Source: Halosimplex amylolyticum
Lineage (GTDB): Archaea; Halobacteriota; Halobacteria; Halobacteriales; Haloarculaceae
Reading direction: 5' to 3'
NCBI RefSeq assembly: GCF_051414035.1
Contig: NZ_JBLKNW010000001.1
Coordinates: forward strand, 620,001-684,000
Length of the DNA stretch: 64,000 nt
Both the position numbers and the translations under genes were made by a program. Shown here piece by piece: positions 34,863 through 44,192 of this stretch. A model generated the notes under the pieces. That model had not been told where the DNA came from. It did no database searches and saw nothing but the letters and a program-made list of their open reading frames with translations. Positions within the stretch are counted from its first letter, which is position 1, and each line of letters begins with the position of its first letter.

Positions 34863-35602
34863 TCGCCGACACCTCCACCGCCGACCTCCTCGGGTGGCGT
34901 ACGCTCTCGGCCGCTGCCTCCGTCGACAGCTCCGTCGCTGTCCCTGGTTGAACCCCGCTCGCTGTCGGTCCGGGGGGACGCCGGGAGCGCGTCGATCGCC
35001 GCGACCGTCCGCCGGAGACGACGTTCGCGCTCTGCCGCGGGGTCGAGCCAGAGTCGGAGTCGCGACCGGAGCGACGGAACCGGTCCCTCGTCTCCCGAGA
35101 GGAACGCCGCCGCCGTCCGGTCGTCGGTCCACTCGCCCGAGGCGACCGCGCCGTCCGACGAGTCGCCGTCCCACTCACTGCGACGGAGGCGAGCGACCGC
35201 CAGCCTACGGAGCCGCTCTCGGATCTGGTCCATCGCGCGTTCGTCGCCCGTGGTCGCCCGCTCGACGGTCGCATCGAATTCGGTCGCGACCAGCGTCCGG
35301 TCGGGAGCCGTGACCGTCCCCGGCGGATCGGCGACGATCCGCTCGAACCGTTCGGTTCCGCTCCGGTCGCCTGACACGAGGCGGTCCTCCGGCGACTTCC
35401 ACACGGCTCCGACGAGGTAAAACCCGACCGCAACGCTGCCGAGGACGAAGAGCGCCCGCGGTTCGAGCGTCGAGGCGGCGTCTACCAGGGTCGCCAGCGG
35501 CTCCGTCCCCGCGACGAGCGACGGCGCACTGACCGAGAGAACGCCGAGCAGCGTCGCGAGCACGCCGACGACGCCGAACGCGACCCGGACGGGGCCGCGC
35601 AT
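34859..35602 (-). CDS. DUF7269-like membrane protein of the MoxR-DUF58 cluster
   Basis: The protein has 247 residues. Two N-terminal membrane helices (FGVVGVLATLLGVLSV and LFVLGSVAVGFYLVGAVW) are followed by an Arg/Glu-rich cytoplasmic domain with RLRRLAVARLRRSEW and a disordered Ser/Gly/Asp tail. I believe it belongs to DUF7269, found between transglutaminase and DUF58 genes in haloarchaea. Start and stop overlap with both neighbours (ATG inside TGATG upstream; GTGA downstream), showing tight coupling. Confidence 0.75.
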   Translation of the reverse strand: MRGPVRVAFGVVGVLATLLGVLSVSAPSLVAGTEPLATLVDAASTLEPRALFVLGSVAVGFYLVGAVWKSPEDRLVSGDRSGTERFERIVADPPGTVTAPDRTLVATEFDATVERATTGDERAMDQIRERLRRLAVARLRRSEWDGDSSDGAVASGEWTDDRTAAAFLSGDEGPVPSLRSRLRLWLDPAAERERRLRRTVAAIDALPASPRTDSERGSTRDSDGAVDGGSGRERTPPEEVGGGGVGE

Positions 35603-38580
35603 CAGTCCCCACCTCGTCGGGGATCGATCTCGGCCGCCGATTCGTCGTCGGATACGTCAGTGTCGTCGGATGCGTCACTGTCGTCGGATACGCCAGTGTC
35701 GTCGGATCTTGCAGTTGCCCCCGTCGAATCGGAGGATTCGATCGATCGTTCGATCCGTTCGATCGCCGCCTCGACGGCCGGGACGGAGTCGTCGGGCGAG
35801 CGCGGGCCGTACTCGACGGCGCGGAACTCGTCACGGAGCGTCGCGACGGCCTCGGCGGGCAGGCCGTCGGCCGACACCGCGTGGTCGGCCAGTTGTCCCG
35901 GGGTCTTCGTCCACGGCCGGCGGACCGACACGAGAGTCAGGAACCGTCCCCAGGCCTCCCGGATCGTCACGTGCGCCGCGTCGGGTTCGGTCGACTGCGA
36001 TCCGCTGTCCACGCCGGACTCGCGGTCTCCGGGGCGGAACGGCCGATCGACGACCCCGGAGAGTCGATTCGACCAGGCGACCAGCCACGCTCGGAACGCC
36101 CCGACTAGCTCGGCGGGCGAGCGGTCGCCCGCGACCAGCGCGGCGAGGTAGGCGATCGTCCGCTCGATTCGCGCGGCCGCGACGACCGCGAACCCCACGA
36201 ACGCGCACACCACCAGACGGCAGGCCGTTCGGAGCGCGCCCGCGAGACGGCGGCCGAGCGACCGCGGACGGACCGACCGTCGACTGAGGGCGACTGCGCC
36301 GCCGACGACGACGGCGAGCGCGCCGACGGCGGCGCCCGCCGCGTTCGCAAGCGGGTTCACGACGGTCGTTCGCGCCGTCTGCCCGTCCGTCTCGACCGCT
36401 ATCTGCACGGCCGATTCGAACGGCAGTCCGGTCGTGAACGACCCGTCGACGCCGGTTACGCCGACTCGCTCGCCGCCGATCCGGACCGGGACGCCCGCGG
36501 CCGAGTCGTTCCCGAGCGCCGCCGTCACCTCGACCGGCGAGCCCGCGACCGGCAGTGGCCAGACCGCGTCAGCCGAGACTGTCAACCCACCGAGCCGGAG
36601 CGTCGTGGATCCGGCGACCGGTTTTCGGGCGACGCCGAGGGTGACGTTCCCCGGTGATTCGGGCAGGCGCACGCTCGCCTGCCCCCCGTCACCGGTGCGC
36701 GCTACGGGTTCGCCGTCCAGCGACACCGTCGCGTTCTCGACCGGGACGCCGTCGACCGTCGCGGTGACAAGCACGGTCTCGCCGGTGCGCACGTCGCCCG
36801 ACACGGACAGCGTCGCCTCCGTCGAGACGTCGAACGAACGCGTCGTGTTGTCGGCCTGTGCGTCCGCGGCGAGTTGGTCGGTCTCCGGTGACGGGAACGA
36901 ACGCGATGCGTCCATGCCGGACAGCACCGCACCGTCTGACAGCGCCGTACCGCTGGGCAACGTCACACTGCCAGACAGCGCTGCACCGGACAGTGCTGCT
37001 CCACCGGACAGCGCCGAATCGACGGGCACCTCCGACGCGACGGTGCGTCCACCGACCACCGTTACGGAGAGGTTGTCGGTGTAGGGGACGGTCGCGTCGA
37101 CCGTCCCGTCCCTGTCGGTCCGTCCCACCGGCTCACCGTCGAACTCGACCAGCGCTCCGACGACCGGCTGGGCGCCCGCCGTCACCGAAACCGCTACCGT
37201 CGCACCGGGCACCGCCGTCCGGTTGAGTGCGATGTCGTACTCGCTCGTCGACGGTTCACCGGGATCGCCCGGGGCCGGCGTGTCGTCCGCGCCACCCGGT
37301 ACGTCCGGCGTCGGCTGCGGCGTCACCACCGACTCGTCGTTCGACCCCGGGTCCACCGGCGTCGCGGTGGCCGTCTCGTCACGCCCCCCGGGGTCCGGCG
37401 AGAACGTCTCACCCGGGCTGCCCTCCTCCTGGGGGCTGTACTCCCCGGGCGCACTGCTTTCCTCGTACGACTCCGCTTCTTGCTGCAGGCGCTCGGTCCC
37501 CGGCGTCGGGTCGAAGCGCACCCAGCCCACGTCCTCGAAGTACACCTCCACCCAGGCGTGGGCGTTCATCGACCGCACCTGGAACGCGTTCGCCCCGACC
37601 TGCTGGCCCGTCGAGTAACCGACGACGTAGCGAGCGGGGATCTCCTGCGATCGCAGCATGGTCGTCATCGCCGTCGCGAAGTACTCGCAGTAGCCCGCCT
37701 CCATCTGCGTGACGAACTCTCGGGCGACGTTTTCACCCGACGGCTCCGAGACGTTTAGCGAGTACTCCTTGTTCGCCTCTAGCCACTCCTCGATCCGCAC
37801 CGCCGTCTCGTAGGGCGTGTCCGCCCCCCGGGTGACGTTGTTCGTGAACGGTCGGAGCGACACTGCGGTGCTCGGCGGGAGTTTCGTGTAGCGCTGCTCG
37901 ATGGCGTCCGGGTAGTCGCGGCCGCTCGTCCGCAATAGCTCCGGGTCCCGCGGCGGCTTCCGACTCACGCCTACGTAACTGGTTCCCGCCGGCAGCGTAC
38001 CGTTGGCGCGCGCCAGACCACCCTCGGTCAGTTCGATGTCCTCGGCCTGTTGGACGCCCGTCGGCCGCCACACGGTCGGTGCCGAAGTGGTCGGTCGCGC
38101 CAGTTCCACGCGATAGCGGACCTCGCTGCCCTCGATCGGCGCCGACGCGTCGCTCGTGCCCGACCGCGACCACCCGTCGCCGGTGTAGGTGTCGTACGAG
38201 CCAGTGCGCCAGTAACTGGACTCCTCGCTACGGACCAGGAAGTGAACCTCCGCGTCCTGCGACCGGAACGGGTTGCCGCCGTTCTGATCGAGCGACCCGC
38301 CGACCGACGTTCGGTCGCCGAGGTTCAGCGCTCCGAACCCGTCGCCGGTTCCTCGTTCGCCGCCGCCGGCGCTCCCGCCGTCGGAACGCTCCTCGGCGCC
38401 GGGCGGCATCGGGATCAACGACTCCGCCGGCGCACCGGCGAGGCCGACCGAGACCGCTGTGGGAACCAGCGTCGTCGCGAGAACGACCGCGACCACGCAG
38501 CCGGCGACGAGCGCGACCGATCCGTACTCGCGGGCCGACCCGTCGCCGGCGAACTCGAATCCCTCGTCGGCGTCACTCAT
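35602..38580 (-). CDS. Membrane transglutaminase-like protein with C-terminal DUF4129
   Basis: The protein has 992 residues. One N-terminal membrane helix (VALVAGCVVAVVLATTLV) is followed by an exported region. The transglutaminase core has the triad C298 (AGYCEYFATAMTTMLR), H341 (MNAHAWVEVYF) and D357 (RFDPTPG). Pro/Ser/Glu-rich linkers and several Ig-like domains follow (residues ~440-730). Two membrane helices then return the chain to the cytoplasm, ending in DUF4129 (KTPGQLADHAV and LPAEAVATLRDEFRAVEYG). It is the first gene of the operon and overlaps the next by one base. A role in cell-surface protein processing or cross-linking with the DUF58/MoxR set is likely. Confidence 0.9.
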   Translation of the reverse strand: MSDADEGFEFAGDGSAREYGSVALVAGCVVAVVLATTLVPTAVSVGLAGAPAESLIPMPPGAEERSDGGSAGGGERGTGDGFGALNLGDRTSVGGSLDQNGGNPFRSQDAEVHFLVRSEESSYWRTGSYDTYTGDGWSRSGTSDASAPIEGSEVRYRVELARPTTSAPTVWRPTGVQQAEDIELTEGGLARANGTLPAGTSYVGVSRKPPRDPELLRTSGRDYPDAIEQRYTKLPPSTAVSLRPFTNNVTRGADTPYETAVRIEEWLEANKEYSLNVSEPSGENVAREFVTQMEAGYCEYFATAMTTMLRSQEIPARYVVGYSTGQQVGANAFQVRSMNAHAWVEVYFEDVGWVRFDPTPGTERLQQEAESYEESSAPGEYSPQEEGSPGETFSPDPGGRDETATATPVDPGSNDESVVTPQPTPDVPGGADDTPAPGDPGEPSTSEYDIALNRTAVPGATVAVSVTAGAQPVVGALVEFDGEPVGRTDRDGTVDATVPYTDNLSVTVVGGRTVASEVPVDSALSGGAALSGAALSGSVTLPSGTALSDGAVLSGMDASRSFPSPETDQLAADAQADNTTRSFDVSTEATLSVSGDVRTGETVLVTATVDGVPVENATVSLDGEPVARTGDGGQASVRLPESPGNVTLGVARKPVAGSTTLRLGGLTVSADAVWPLPVAGSPVEVTAALGNDSAAGVPVRIGGERVGVTGVDGSFTTGLPFESAVQIAVETDGQTARTTVVNPLANAAGAAVGALAVVVGGAVALSRRSVRPRSLGRRLAGALRTACRLVVCAFVGFAVVAAARIERTIAYLAALVAGDRSPAELVGAFRAWLVAWSNRLSGVVDRPFRPGDRESGVDSGSQSTEPDAAHVTIREAWGRFLTLVSVRRPWTKTPGQLADHAVSADGLPAEAVATLRDEFRAVEYGPRSPDDSVPAVEAAIERIERSIESSDSTGATARSDDTGVSDDSDASDDTDVSDDESAAEIDPRRGGD

Positions 38581-38793
38581 GTGTCAGGCCAGATCGGGTG
38601 CCCGCAACTGGATCGTCACGTTCCACTCCGGGCGTTGCATTCACCGTTAGGAGGCCTGCCAGCAACAAATACTTCGTGGTTAACCGACCCTTTCGCGGTC
38701 GGATCCGGCGCTCGTAGTCGTGTTCAGACCGCGATCGCGCACGGGTTCGGACGGCGGAGCAAGGGTTTTGTTCCCCGGTGACCGAATCCAGGC

Positions 38794-38913
38794 ATGATCG
38801 ACGGATCGAAGTGCCCCGACTGCGACGGACACGTCAGCACGACCGACGGGACGACGTACGTCTGTGACGACTGCGACCGCGAGTTCGACGCGGCCGATCT
38901 GTTCCTCCCCTGA
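38794..38913 (+). CDS. Small zinc-ribbon protein (39 aa)
   Basis: The short frame encodes MIDGSKCPDCDGHVSTTDGT and then YVCDDCDREFDAADLFLP. The two CxxC pairs (C7/C10 and C24/C27) make a complete zinc ribbon. Size, composition and the ATG fit the many tiny zinc-finger proteins of haloarchaea. It lies alone between the transglutaminase operon and the next convergent gene. Partner and target are unknown. Confidence 0.75.
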   Translation: MIDGSKCPDCDGHVSTTDGTTYVCDDCDREFDAADLFLP

Positions 38914-38998
38914 ACGCCTCATCAACGGAATCACGAGTCGGGAACGCAGTTCTTCGGGCGCCACTCCGGCCGGGCCGACGAACGCCGGCCTCGATTAC

Positions 38999-39355
38999 TC
39001 AGGCAGTAGCTTCGAGACAGGCCTCGTGGACGGTCTCGCCGTCTTCGTTCGGCTTCCGCCGCTCTCCAGGGACGATGGGTTCGCCGCAGCTCGCACAGCG
39101 TAGTTCGCCGGGTTCCGCGGCCGTCTCGGTACCGATACTCTCCATCACGTCGGTCGCCCCAGTATCGATGCTCTCCAGCAAGTCGTCGGACTCGCCGGAC
39201 ACCGTGTACCCGAGCGCCGCCGCGCCGACTCCCGCCAGCACGCCGCGCGTTCGCTTGCCCTTCCGGAACGACTGGATCGCGACGAGCGCCAGGACGGCAG
39301 CGAGGACCACGCGGGCGAGTCGACTGCGGTCGTCGAGTGTCTCGTTCGACTCCAT
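38999..39355 (-). CDS. Membrane protein with C-terminal CxxC...HxxxC zinc site (DUF2892-like)
   Basis: The protein has 118 residues from the ATG encoding MESNETLDD (an ATG two codons earlier is possible; both sit just after a TTTATG TATA-like sequence). Residues ~13-55 form two short membrane helices around FRKGKRTRGVLAGVGAAALGY, resembling YgaP-type DUF2892 segments. The C-terminal ~35 residues contain CASCGEPIVPGERR and HEACLEA, a LIM/treble-clef-like metal site. The function is unknown. Confidence 0.7.
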   Translation of the reverse strand: MESNETLDDRSRLARVVLAAVLALVAIQSFRKGKRTRGVLAGVGAAALGYTVSGESDDLLESIDTGATDVMESIGTETAAEPGELRCASCGEPIVPGERRKPNEDGETVHEACLEATA

Positions 39356-39501
39356 ACGCATAAATGGGGCTCCGTGCCCTTGTAAGTCATCGGTTCGACT
39401 GACGCTTTCTCGGAGAGGCGTCCGTCGACGGTGCCGATCGAATCGAAAAACGGCGGTCGAGAATACCGCGGTGTGGACGGGGTCTCTGAGCGGGGCCTCG
39501 A

Positions 39502-39708
39502 TCAGCCCGAGGCCGCTGGCGGGGCGGACTGGTCGGGCAGGATACCGCCGCCCGTTCCGCCGTCGGACCGTTCGCCCTTGCTCGAGTCTTCGACGGTGAC
39601 GAACTGGAACTCCTCGTCGCCCTCCTCGACGGTCTCGTCGTCGGAGTGGTCCTCCTCGCCGAGCCACTTCCCGACGGACGGCGCGGTGCCGGAGCCCAGC
39701 GCGATCAT
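39502..39708 (-). CDS. Small acidic hypothetical protein
   Basis: The protein has 68 residues from the ATG encoding MIALGSGTAPSVGKW. It is rich in Asp/Glu in the middle and Gly/Ser/Pro at the end. There is no membrane segment or motif. Codon use resembles neighbouring genes, but the length is short and the frame is open well upstream, so start and reality are uncertain. Confidence 0.5.
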   Translation of the reverse strand: MIALGSGTAPSVGKWLGEEDHSDDETVEEGDEEFQFVTVEDSSKGERSDGGTGGGILPDQSAPPAASG

Positions 39709-39928
39709 CAACCGGCGAGTCGTCTGTCCCGGTGGCGTCGAACCGTCGTCGGGATCCCGGACAGCCGTCCCCACGCCGCTCGATCCTCGCGATGGGGGAT
39801 GATCCCTGAGCGTTTTCGCGGGCAAAATCGGCGGGTCGAACGTGTCGTCAACGAGGTGATCTGTCGGGGCGGGCTTTCGAAATCCTTTTTTCTCCCCTCC
39901 TCGCAGTCGGAGATGCGCACGACGGCGC

Positions 39929-40002
39929 GCCGCCTTAGCTCAGACTGGGAGAGCACTCGACTGAAGATCGAGCTGTCCCCGGTTCAAATCCGGGAGGCGG
40001 CA
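39929..40002 (+). tRNA. tRNA-Phe (anticodon GAA)
   Basis: A complete cloverleaf fits 74 bases. The acceptor GCCGCCU pairs with AGGCGGC, with discriminator A at 40002. The anticodon stem CUCGA/UCGAG encloses the loop CUGAAGA, giving anticodon GAA. The T arm contains GGTTCAAATCC. No intron is present and CCA is not encoded. Confidence 0.95.
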
Positions 40003-40048
40003 TCCCGATTTTACCTGATTCCCACTCCTACCGATCACGTAGTCCGCA

Positions 40049-41662
40049 CTATCCCTGTCCGACCATGCGGTCTTCGTCTTCCCAGACCTGCGCCCGGAGT
40101 TCGTACTTCTGGACCTTGCCGGTGGCTGTCGTGGGGAGGGCGTCGACGAACTCGACGCTCCTGACGGTCTTGTAGCTCGCGAGGGTCTCGCGGGTGAAGG
40201 CGATCAGGTCGTTTTCGAGAGCGTCGGCGTCGTCGACCGCGTCGGACTCGGGGACCACGAACGCCTTGGGCGTCTCGCCCCACTCGTCGCTGGGAGCGGG
40301 GACGACCGCGACGTCGGAGACTGCCTCGTGTTCGAAGAGCGCGTCTTCCAGTTCGATGGAGGAGATGTTCTCGCCGCCGGAGACGATGATGTCTTTCTTC
40401 CGGTCCTGGATAGCGATCATCCCGTTCTCGTCGACGGTCGCGAGGTCACCAGTGTGGTAGTAGCCCTCCAGGCGCTCCGAGAACGCCTCTTCGGTGGCCT
40501 CGGGCCTGTTCCAGTAGCCTTCCATCACCTGGTTGCCGCTGACGACGACTTCGCCGACGTGCTCGTCGTCTCTGGGGACGTCCTCGCCGTCCTCGTCGAC
40601 AACGCGGACGTCGGTCCCGAGATAGCCGAGGCCCTGCCGTTTCTTGACCGCGAAGCGGTCGGCGCTGTCGTCGTCGAAGTGTCTGCGAGCGTCGGACGTG
40701 GTGATCAGCGGGCCGGTCTCGGTCGCGCCGTAGACGTGCGTGAGGTACCAGCCGAACTCCGCCTCGACGTGGCGGATTGTCGCCTCCGGGGGTGCGCTCC
40801 CGGCGGTCGCGACGCGGACGTCGTTCGCGCCCGTCGTCGCCGGCGATTCGGCGTCGTCGTAGTCGATGAGCCTGTTCAGCACCGTCGGCGCGCAACAGAG
40901 GTACGAGACGTCCTCCGCGGCGATGGTCCGGAATATCCGTTCGGCGTCGACCCCGCGCGTGCAGACGTGAGTCGCGCCCATCCCGGTGATCGCGTAGATG
41001 TGACCCCAGCCGTTGACGTGGAACATCGGCAGCGTCCACAGGTAGACGTCGTCGTCCCGGATATCCTGGTGGACCGACACCAGGTACGCGTGTAGCGTCT
41101 CGCTCCGATGGGTCCGCATCACGCCCTTCGGGTCGCCGGTCGTCCCGGAGGTGTAGTTGATGGTGATCACCTCGTCTTCACTCATCTCCGGGCGCTCGAA
41201 GTCTGGATCGGTGTTCTCGATCACCGCGTCGAGGTCCTCCCAGTCGTCGTCGACAGCATCGGCGTCGTTCGTGAGGAAGGTCGTCGTGGGGACGTTCGAT
41301 CGGATGGGGTCGATCTTCTCGGCGTACTCGTGGTCGGCGTAGATCGCGTCGACGCCGGCGTCGTCGAGGATGTACGCGAAGTCGTCGGGCGTCAATCGGT
41401 AGTTGAGCGGCGTGTGGACCGCACCGATCTGCATGCTCGCGTAGGCGACTTCGAGGTGATAGTGGGTGTTCGGGTCGAGCACGGCGACCCGGTCGCCCTT
41501 CTCGACGCCGCGTTCCCGGAGGGCGGCCGAGACCCGGTCCACCCTGTCCCCGAACTCGTCGTAGGTGAATCGCTCGCCGGTCGTTGCGACGATCGCTTCG
41601 TCGTCCCCGTAGTGCCGCCTGGCCCGGTCCAGGAAGTCGGTCACGAGCAGTGGCTTATGCAT
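40049..41662 (-). CDS. Acyl-CoA synthetase (AMP-binding, fatty-acid type)
   Basis: The protein has 537 residues. Adenylate-forming motifs are YTSGTTGDPKGVM (P-loop, near residue 170), YGATETGP (A5), YHTGDLATVDENG (A7) and the catalytic Lys region PTTATGKVQKYELR. It activates a carboxylic acid with ATP and attaches CoA in the cytoplasm. The protein resembles the medium/long-chain clade used in beta-oxidation or degradation of branched acids; the exact substrate is unknown. A T-rich TATA region lies 44 bp upstream of the ATG. No other beta-oxidation gene is adjacent. Confidence 0.92.
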   Translation of the reverse strand: MHKPLLVTDFLDRARRHYGDDEAIVATTGERFTYDEFGDRVDRVSAALRERGVEKGDRVAVLDPNTHYHLEVAYASMQIGAVHTPLNYRLTPDDFAYILDDAGVDAIYADHEYAEKIDPIRSNVPTTTFLTNDADAVDDDWEDLDAVIENTDPDFERPEMSEDEVITINYTSGTTGDPKGVMRTHRSETLHAYLVSVHQDIRDDDVYLWTLPMFHVNGWGHIYAITGMGATHVCTRGVDAERIFRTIAAEDVSYLCCAPTVLNRLIDYDDAESPATTGANDVRVATAGSAPPEATIRHVEAEFGWYLTHVYGATETGPLITTSDARRHFDDDSADRFAVKKRQGLGYLGTDVRVVDEDGEDVPRDDEHVGEVVVSGNQVMEGYWNRPEATEEAFSERLEGYYHTGDLATVDENGMIAIQDRKKDIIVSGGENISSIELEDALFEHEAVSDVAVVPAPSDEWGETPKAFVVPESDAVDDADALENDLIAFTRETLASYKTVRSVEFVDALPTTATGKVQKYELRAQVWEDEDRMVGQG

Positions 41663-41701
41663 GGTATCGTCTCACGGGAGAACCGTCGCCGCCACACCCC
41701 A

Positions 41702-41712
41702 TAAATTAAATG
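41702..41712 (-). promoter_or_regulatory. TATA box of the acyl-CoA synthetase gene
   Basis: The plus-strand stretch ATAAATTAAAT reads ATTTAATTTAT on the minus strand, a strong TATA-like element ~44 bp before the ATG. Confidence 0.55.
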
Positions 41713-41840
41713 TTCAATGATGATGGTCCACCGCCGGATCGGTGCGGCGAGGGTAGTAGATCCCGGCCTATCGATCCCCGTTCGGCCCGACGATGCGAGT
41801 GCGGCGCTGCGATACCGTCCGGAGCGAGGGGTCGAACCGG

Positions 41841-42200
41841 CTACGCGCCCGGGACCCCGACTGCCTCCAGTGCGCCGATCCCGACGAAGGCGAGGACCCA
41901 GAGGACGACGAGGGAAGCGATCCACGCGATGAGCGCGATGAGGATCGCGTCCCCCCACCCGCCGGGATAGCGGAACTGGATCACGGCGACGTAGGCTATC
42001 AGGACCAGTATCGGGCCGAGAAGGGGGATCCAGCCGAAGAGGAATCCGACGACCCCCCAGATGATCGCGCCGATCAGAGCCGTCACGATCGCGTACGTGT
42101 AGTCCTCGTGGTCCGTGATGACGCTGGCGCCGATATAGATCCCGAGCGCTCCCACCAGCAGACTGACGACGAACACGATGATCGAGTCGACGAGTGCCAT
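41841..42200 (-). CDS. Four-helix membrane protein
   Basis: The protein has 119 residues and four predicted helices: IIVFVVSLLVGALGIYIGA, AIVTALIGAIIWGVVGFLF, LLGPILVLIAYVAVIQF and LIALIAWIASLVVLWVLAFVG. A conserved Trp/Gly loop (YPGGWGDA) lies between helices 3 and 4. This type is common and uncharacterised in haloarchaea. The ATG at 42200 is convincing. Confidence 0.75.
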   Translation of the reverse strand: MALVDSIIVFVVSLLVGALGIYIGASVITDHEDYTYAIVTALIGAIIWGVVGFLFGWIPLLGPILVLIAYVAVIQFRYPGGWGDAILIALIAWIASLVVLWVLAFVGIGALEAVGVPGA

Positions 42201-42579
42201 ATCGAACGAAGTGGTGCCGAACCCGTAGTTACTACACTATTACTCCTCGACATCTGGGCGCAGAACTCAGAGCGATGGGGTAAGTTAGTCGTATCGGCTT
42301 CCGACCGGTCGCTGTGGGGCCGCACTCCCCGTCGGTGGCCGACCGACGGCCCGAAAGCTCCGAAGCGGCTTCAGGAATGCCGGGAGGGCAGGGTGAGAGC
42401 GACCGCGGGGGCGGGCCCGATGTGGGCAGTAATCCGCCGTTCGGCCCCGGGTGAACAGCCGCGACAGACCCGATAAGTAGACGTTACTGAGCGAGCGCGT
42501 CAACAGCCGCGGGCGGGCTGCAACGATCGGAAGTAAGCGGTCAATTGCTATCGGTGTCGGCCCCCAAGCGCAGGCGACA
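42201..42579. other. Gene-free interval between divergent genes
   Basis: This 379-bp stretch lies between the four-helix membrane protein and the sulfatase-fold gene. I see no RNA gene, repeat or supported open frame. A 72-codon frame on the minus strand (42285-42503) is Arg/Pro/Ser-rich and unlike a real protein. The interval presumably carries both promoters; A/T-rich bases at 42229-42245 suit the minus gene. Confidence 0.45.
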
Positions 42580-44037
42580 ATGGCTGTTCAGCCGAACGTC
42601 GTCGTCGTCGTCGCCGACACGACGCGTGTCGACGACGCGTACGATTCGCAGGTCGCGCCGACGCTGGCGAAACTCGCATCGTCTGGGACACGGGCCACGC
42701 GGGCCTTCTCCGCGGCGCCGTGGACGCTTCCCTCCCACGCCTCGCTGCTGACGGGAGTGCCGTCGTCCGCCCACGGCGCCCACGCCGATCACGAACTCCT
42801 CGACGACCGCCACCCACTGCTGTCGGAACTGTTCCGTGACGCGGGGTACGAGACGGTCTGCGTCTCGAACAACACCTGGTTGAGCGCCGAATCTGGATTC
42901 GACCGCGGGTTCGACGAGTTCCGGCAGATGTGGCAGCTCGTCCAGTCCGAGAACGCACTGAGCGAACTCGTCGACGTGACCGAAGAGAACCGAACCCGCC
43001 TCGTCGCCCGGAAGCTGTTCGCCGGCAACCCGCTCGTCAACGCGGCGAACGCCCTGTACCGACGGTTCGTCCGCGACCGGGCCGACGACGGCGCCCGCCG
43101 CTCGACCGCCTGGATCGCCGACTGGCTGGACGACCGCTCGCGCGAAGACCCGTTTTTCCTGCTCGTCAACTACCTCGAACCCCACCTGGACTACGAGCCC
43201 CCGCGACGGACGACCGAACCCCACCTCCCGGACGACGCCACCTACGAGGAGGCGATGGCCGTCCCGCAGGAGCCCTGGGACTACCTCGCGGGGACGCTCG
43301 ACCTCTCGGACCGCGACCTGCGACTGCTTCGGGACCTCTACCGCGGCGAGATCACGTACTTCGACGAGCAACTGGCCGCGCTCAAAGCGGCGCTCGTCGC
43401 GGCGGGTGAGTGGGAGGACACGATCCTCGTCGTCACCGCCGACCACGGCGAGAACGTCGGCGACCACGGCCTGATGGACCACCAGTACTGTCTCTACGAC
43501 ACGCTCGTCCACGTTCCCCTCGTCGTCACGGGCGGCGCCTTCACCGGGCGGAGCGACCTCGACGATCTCGTGAGCCTGATGGACCTCCCGCCGACGCTCC
43601 TTGACGCGGCAGGGATCGACGCACCGGGCGCCCGGGAACGGTTCCACGGGAGCTCCTTCCATCCCGACGCCGAGGCGTCCGCTCGCGAGTTCGTCGTCAG
43701 CGAGTACATGGCCCCGCAGCCGTCGATGGAGGCGCTCGAACGCCACATCGGGGACGTTCCGGACCACGTCAGACGATACGACCGCTCCCTGCGGGCGATC
43801 CGGACCGAGGAGCACAAGCTCGTCCGGGGATCCGACGGCTCGGAGCGGTGTTACGACGTCGACGCCGACCCGGGAGAGACCACGGACGTGTCCGAGGCCC
43901 GTCCCGAGGTGGTCGCCGAACTCGGCGACGCGCTCGACGACTGGCTCGAGACGGTCGACACCGCGGGCGACCGCGAGTCGGTGACGATCGGCGACGAGCG
44001 GAAAGCCCGGCTGGAACAGCTCGGGTACCTGCAGTAA
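42580..44037 (+). CDS. Sulfatase-fold protein lacking the formylglycine precursor residue
   Basis: This 485-residue alkaline-phosphatase-superfamily protein has the metal-binding start VVVVADTTR (D13), ADHGENVGDHG near residue 290, and the C-terminal sulfatase strand region. In true sulfatases the motif is C/S-x-P-S-R. Here residues 49-53 are TLPSH, so Thr occupies the nucleophile position. This subgroup is therefore probably a phosphohydrolase or phosphotransferase, or uses Thr directly. There is no signal peptide. It stands alone on the plus strand. Confidence 0.85.
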   Translation: MAVQPNVVVVVADTTRVDDAYDSQVAPTLAKLASSGTRATRAFSAAPWTLPSHASLLTGVPSSAHGAHADHELLDDRHPLLSELFRDAGYETVCVSNNTWLSAESGFDRGFDEFRQMWQLVQSENALSELVDVTEENRTRLVARKLFAGNPLVNAANALYRRFVRDRADDGARRSTAWIADWLDDRSREDPFFLLVNYLEPHLDYEPPRRTTEPHLPDDATYEEAMAVPQEPWDYLAGTLDLSDRDLRLLRDLYRGEITYFDEQLAALKAALVAAGEWEDTILVVTADHGENVGDHGLMDHQYCLYDTLVHVPLVVTGGAFTGRSDLDDLVSLMDLPPTLLDAAGIDAPGARERFHGSSFHPDAEASAREFVVSEYMAPQPSMEALERHIGDVPDHVRRYDRSLRAIRTEEHKLVRGSDGSERCYDVDADPGETTDVSEARPEVVAELGDALDDWLETVDTAGDRESVTIGDERKARLEQLGYLQ

Positions 44038-44192
44038 CGGGACGACCGCGCGCCCGCTCTCCGTCGAGAGGCGACAGAGACGACCCAGCTCTCGAGGCGC
44101 AGATCGCCGATCTTCGTCGAACTCGCCGGCGAACGGTGGTTGCAGGAACTTGCCGGCACGGCACACTTTCGGTTGTAGCCCCTATCGCGCCC

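Noticed and set aside
42285..42503. 72-codon minus-strand frame in the 379-bp gap
   Set aside because: Arg/Pro/Ser-rich composition, no motif and no promoter.
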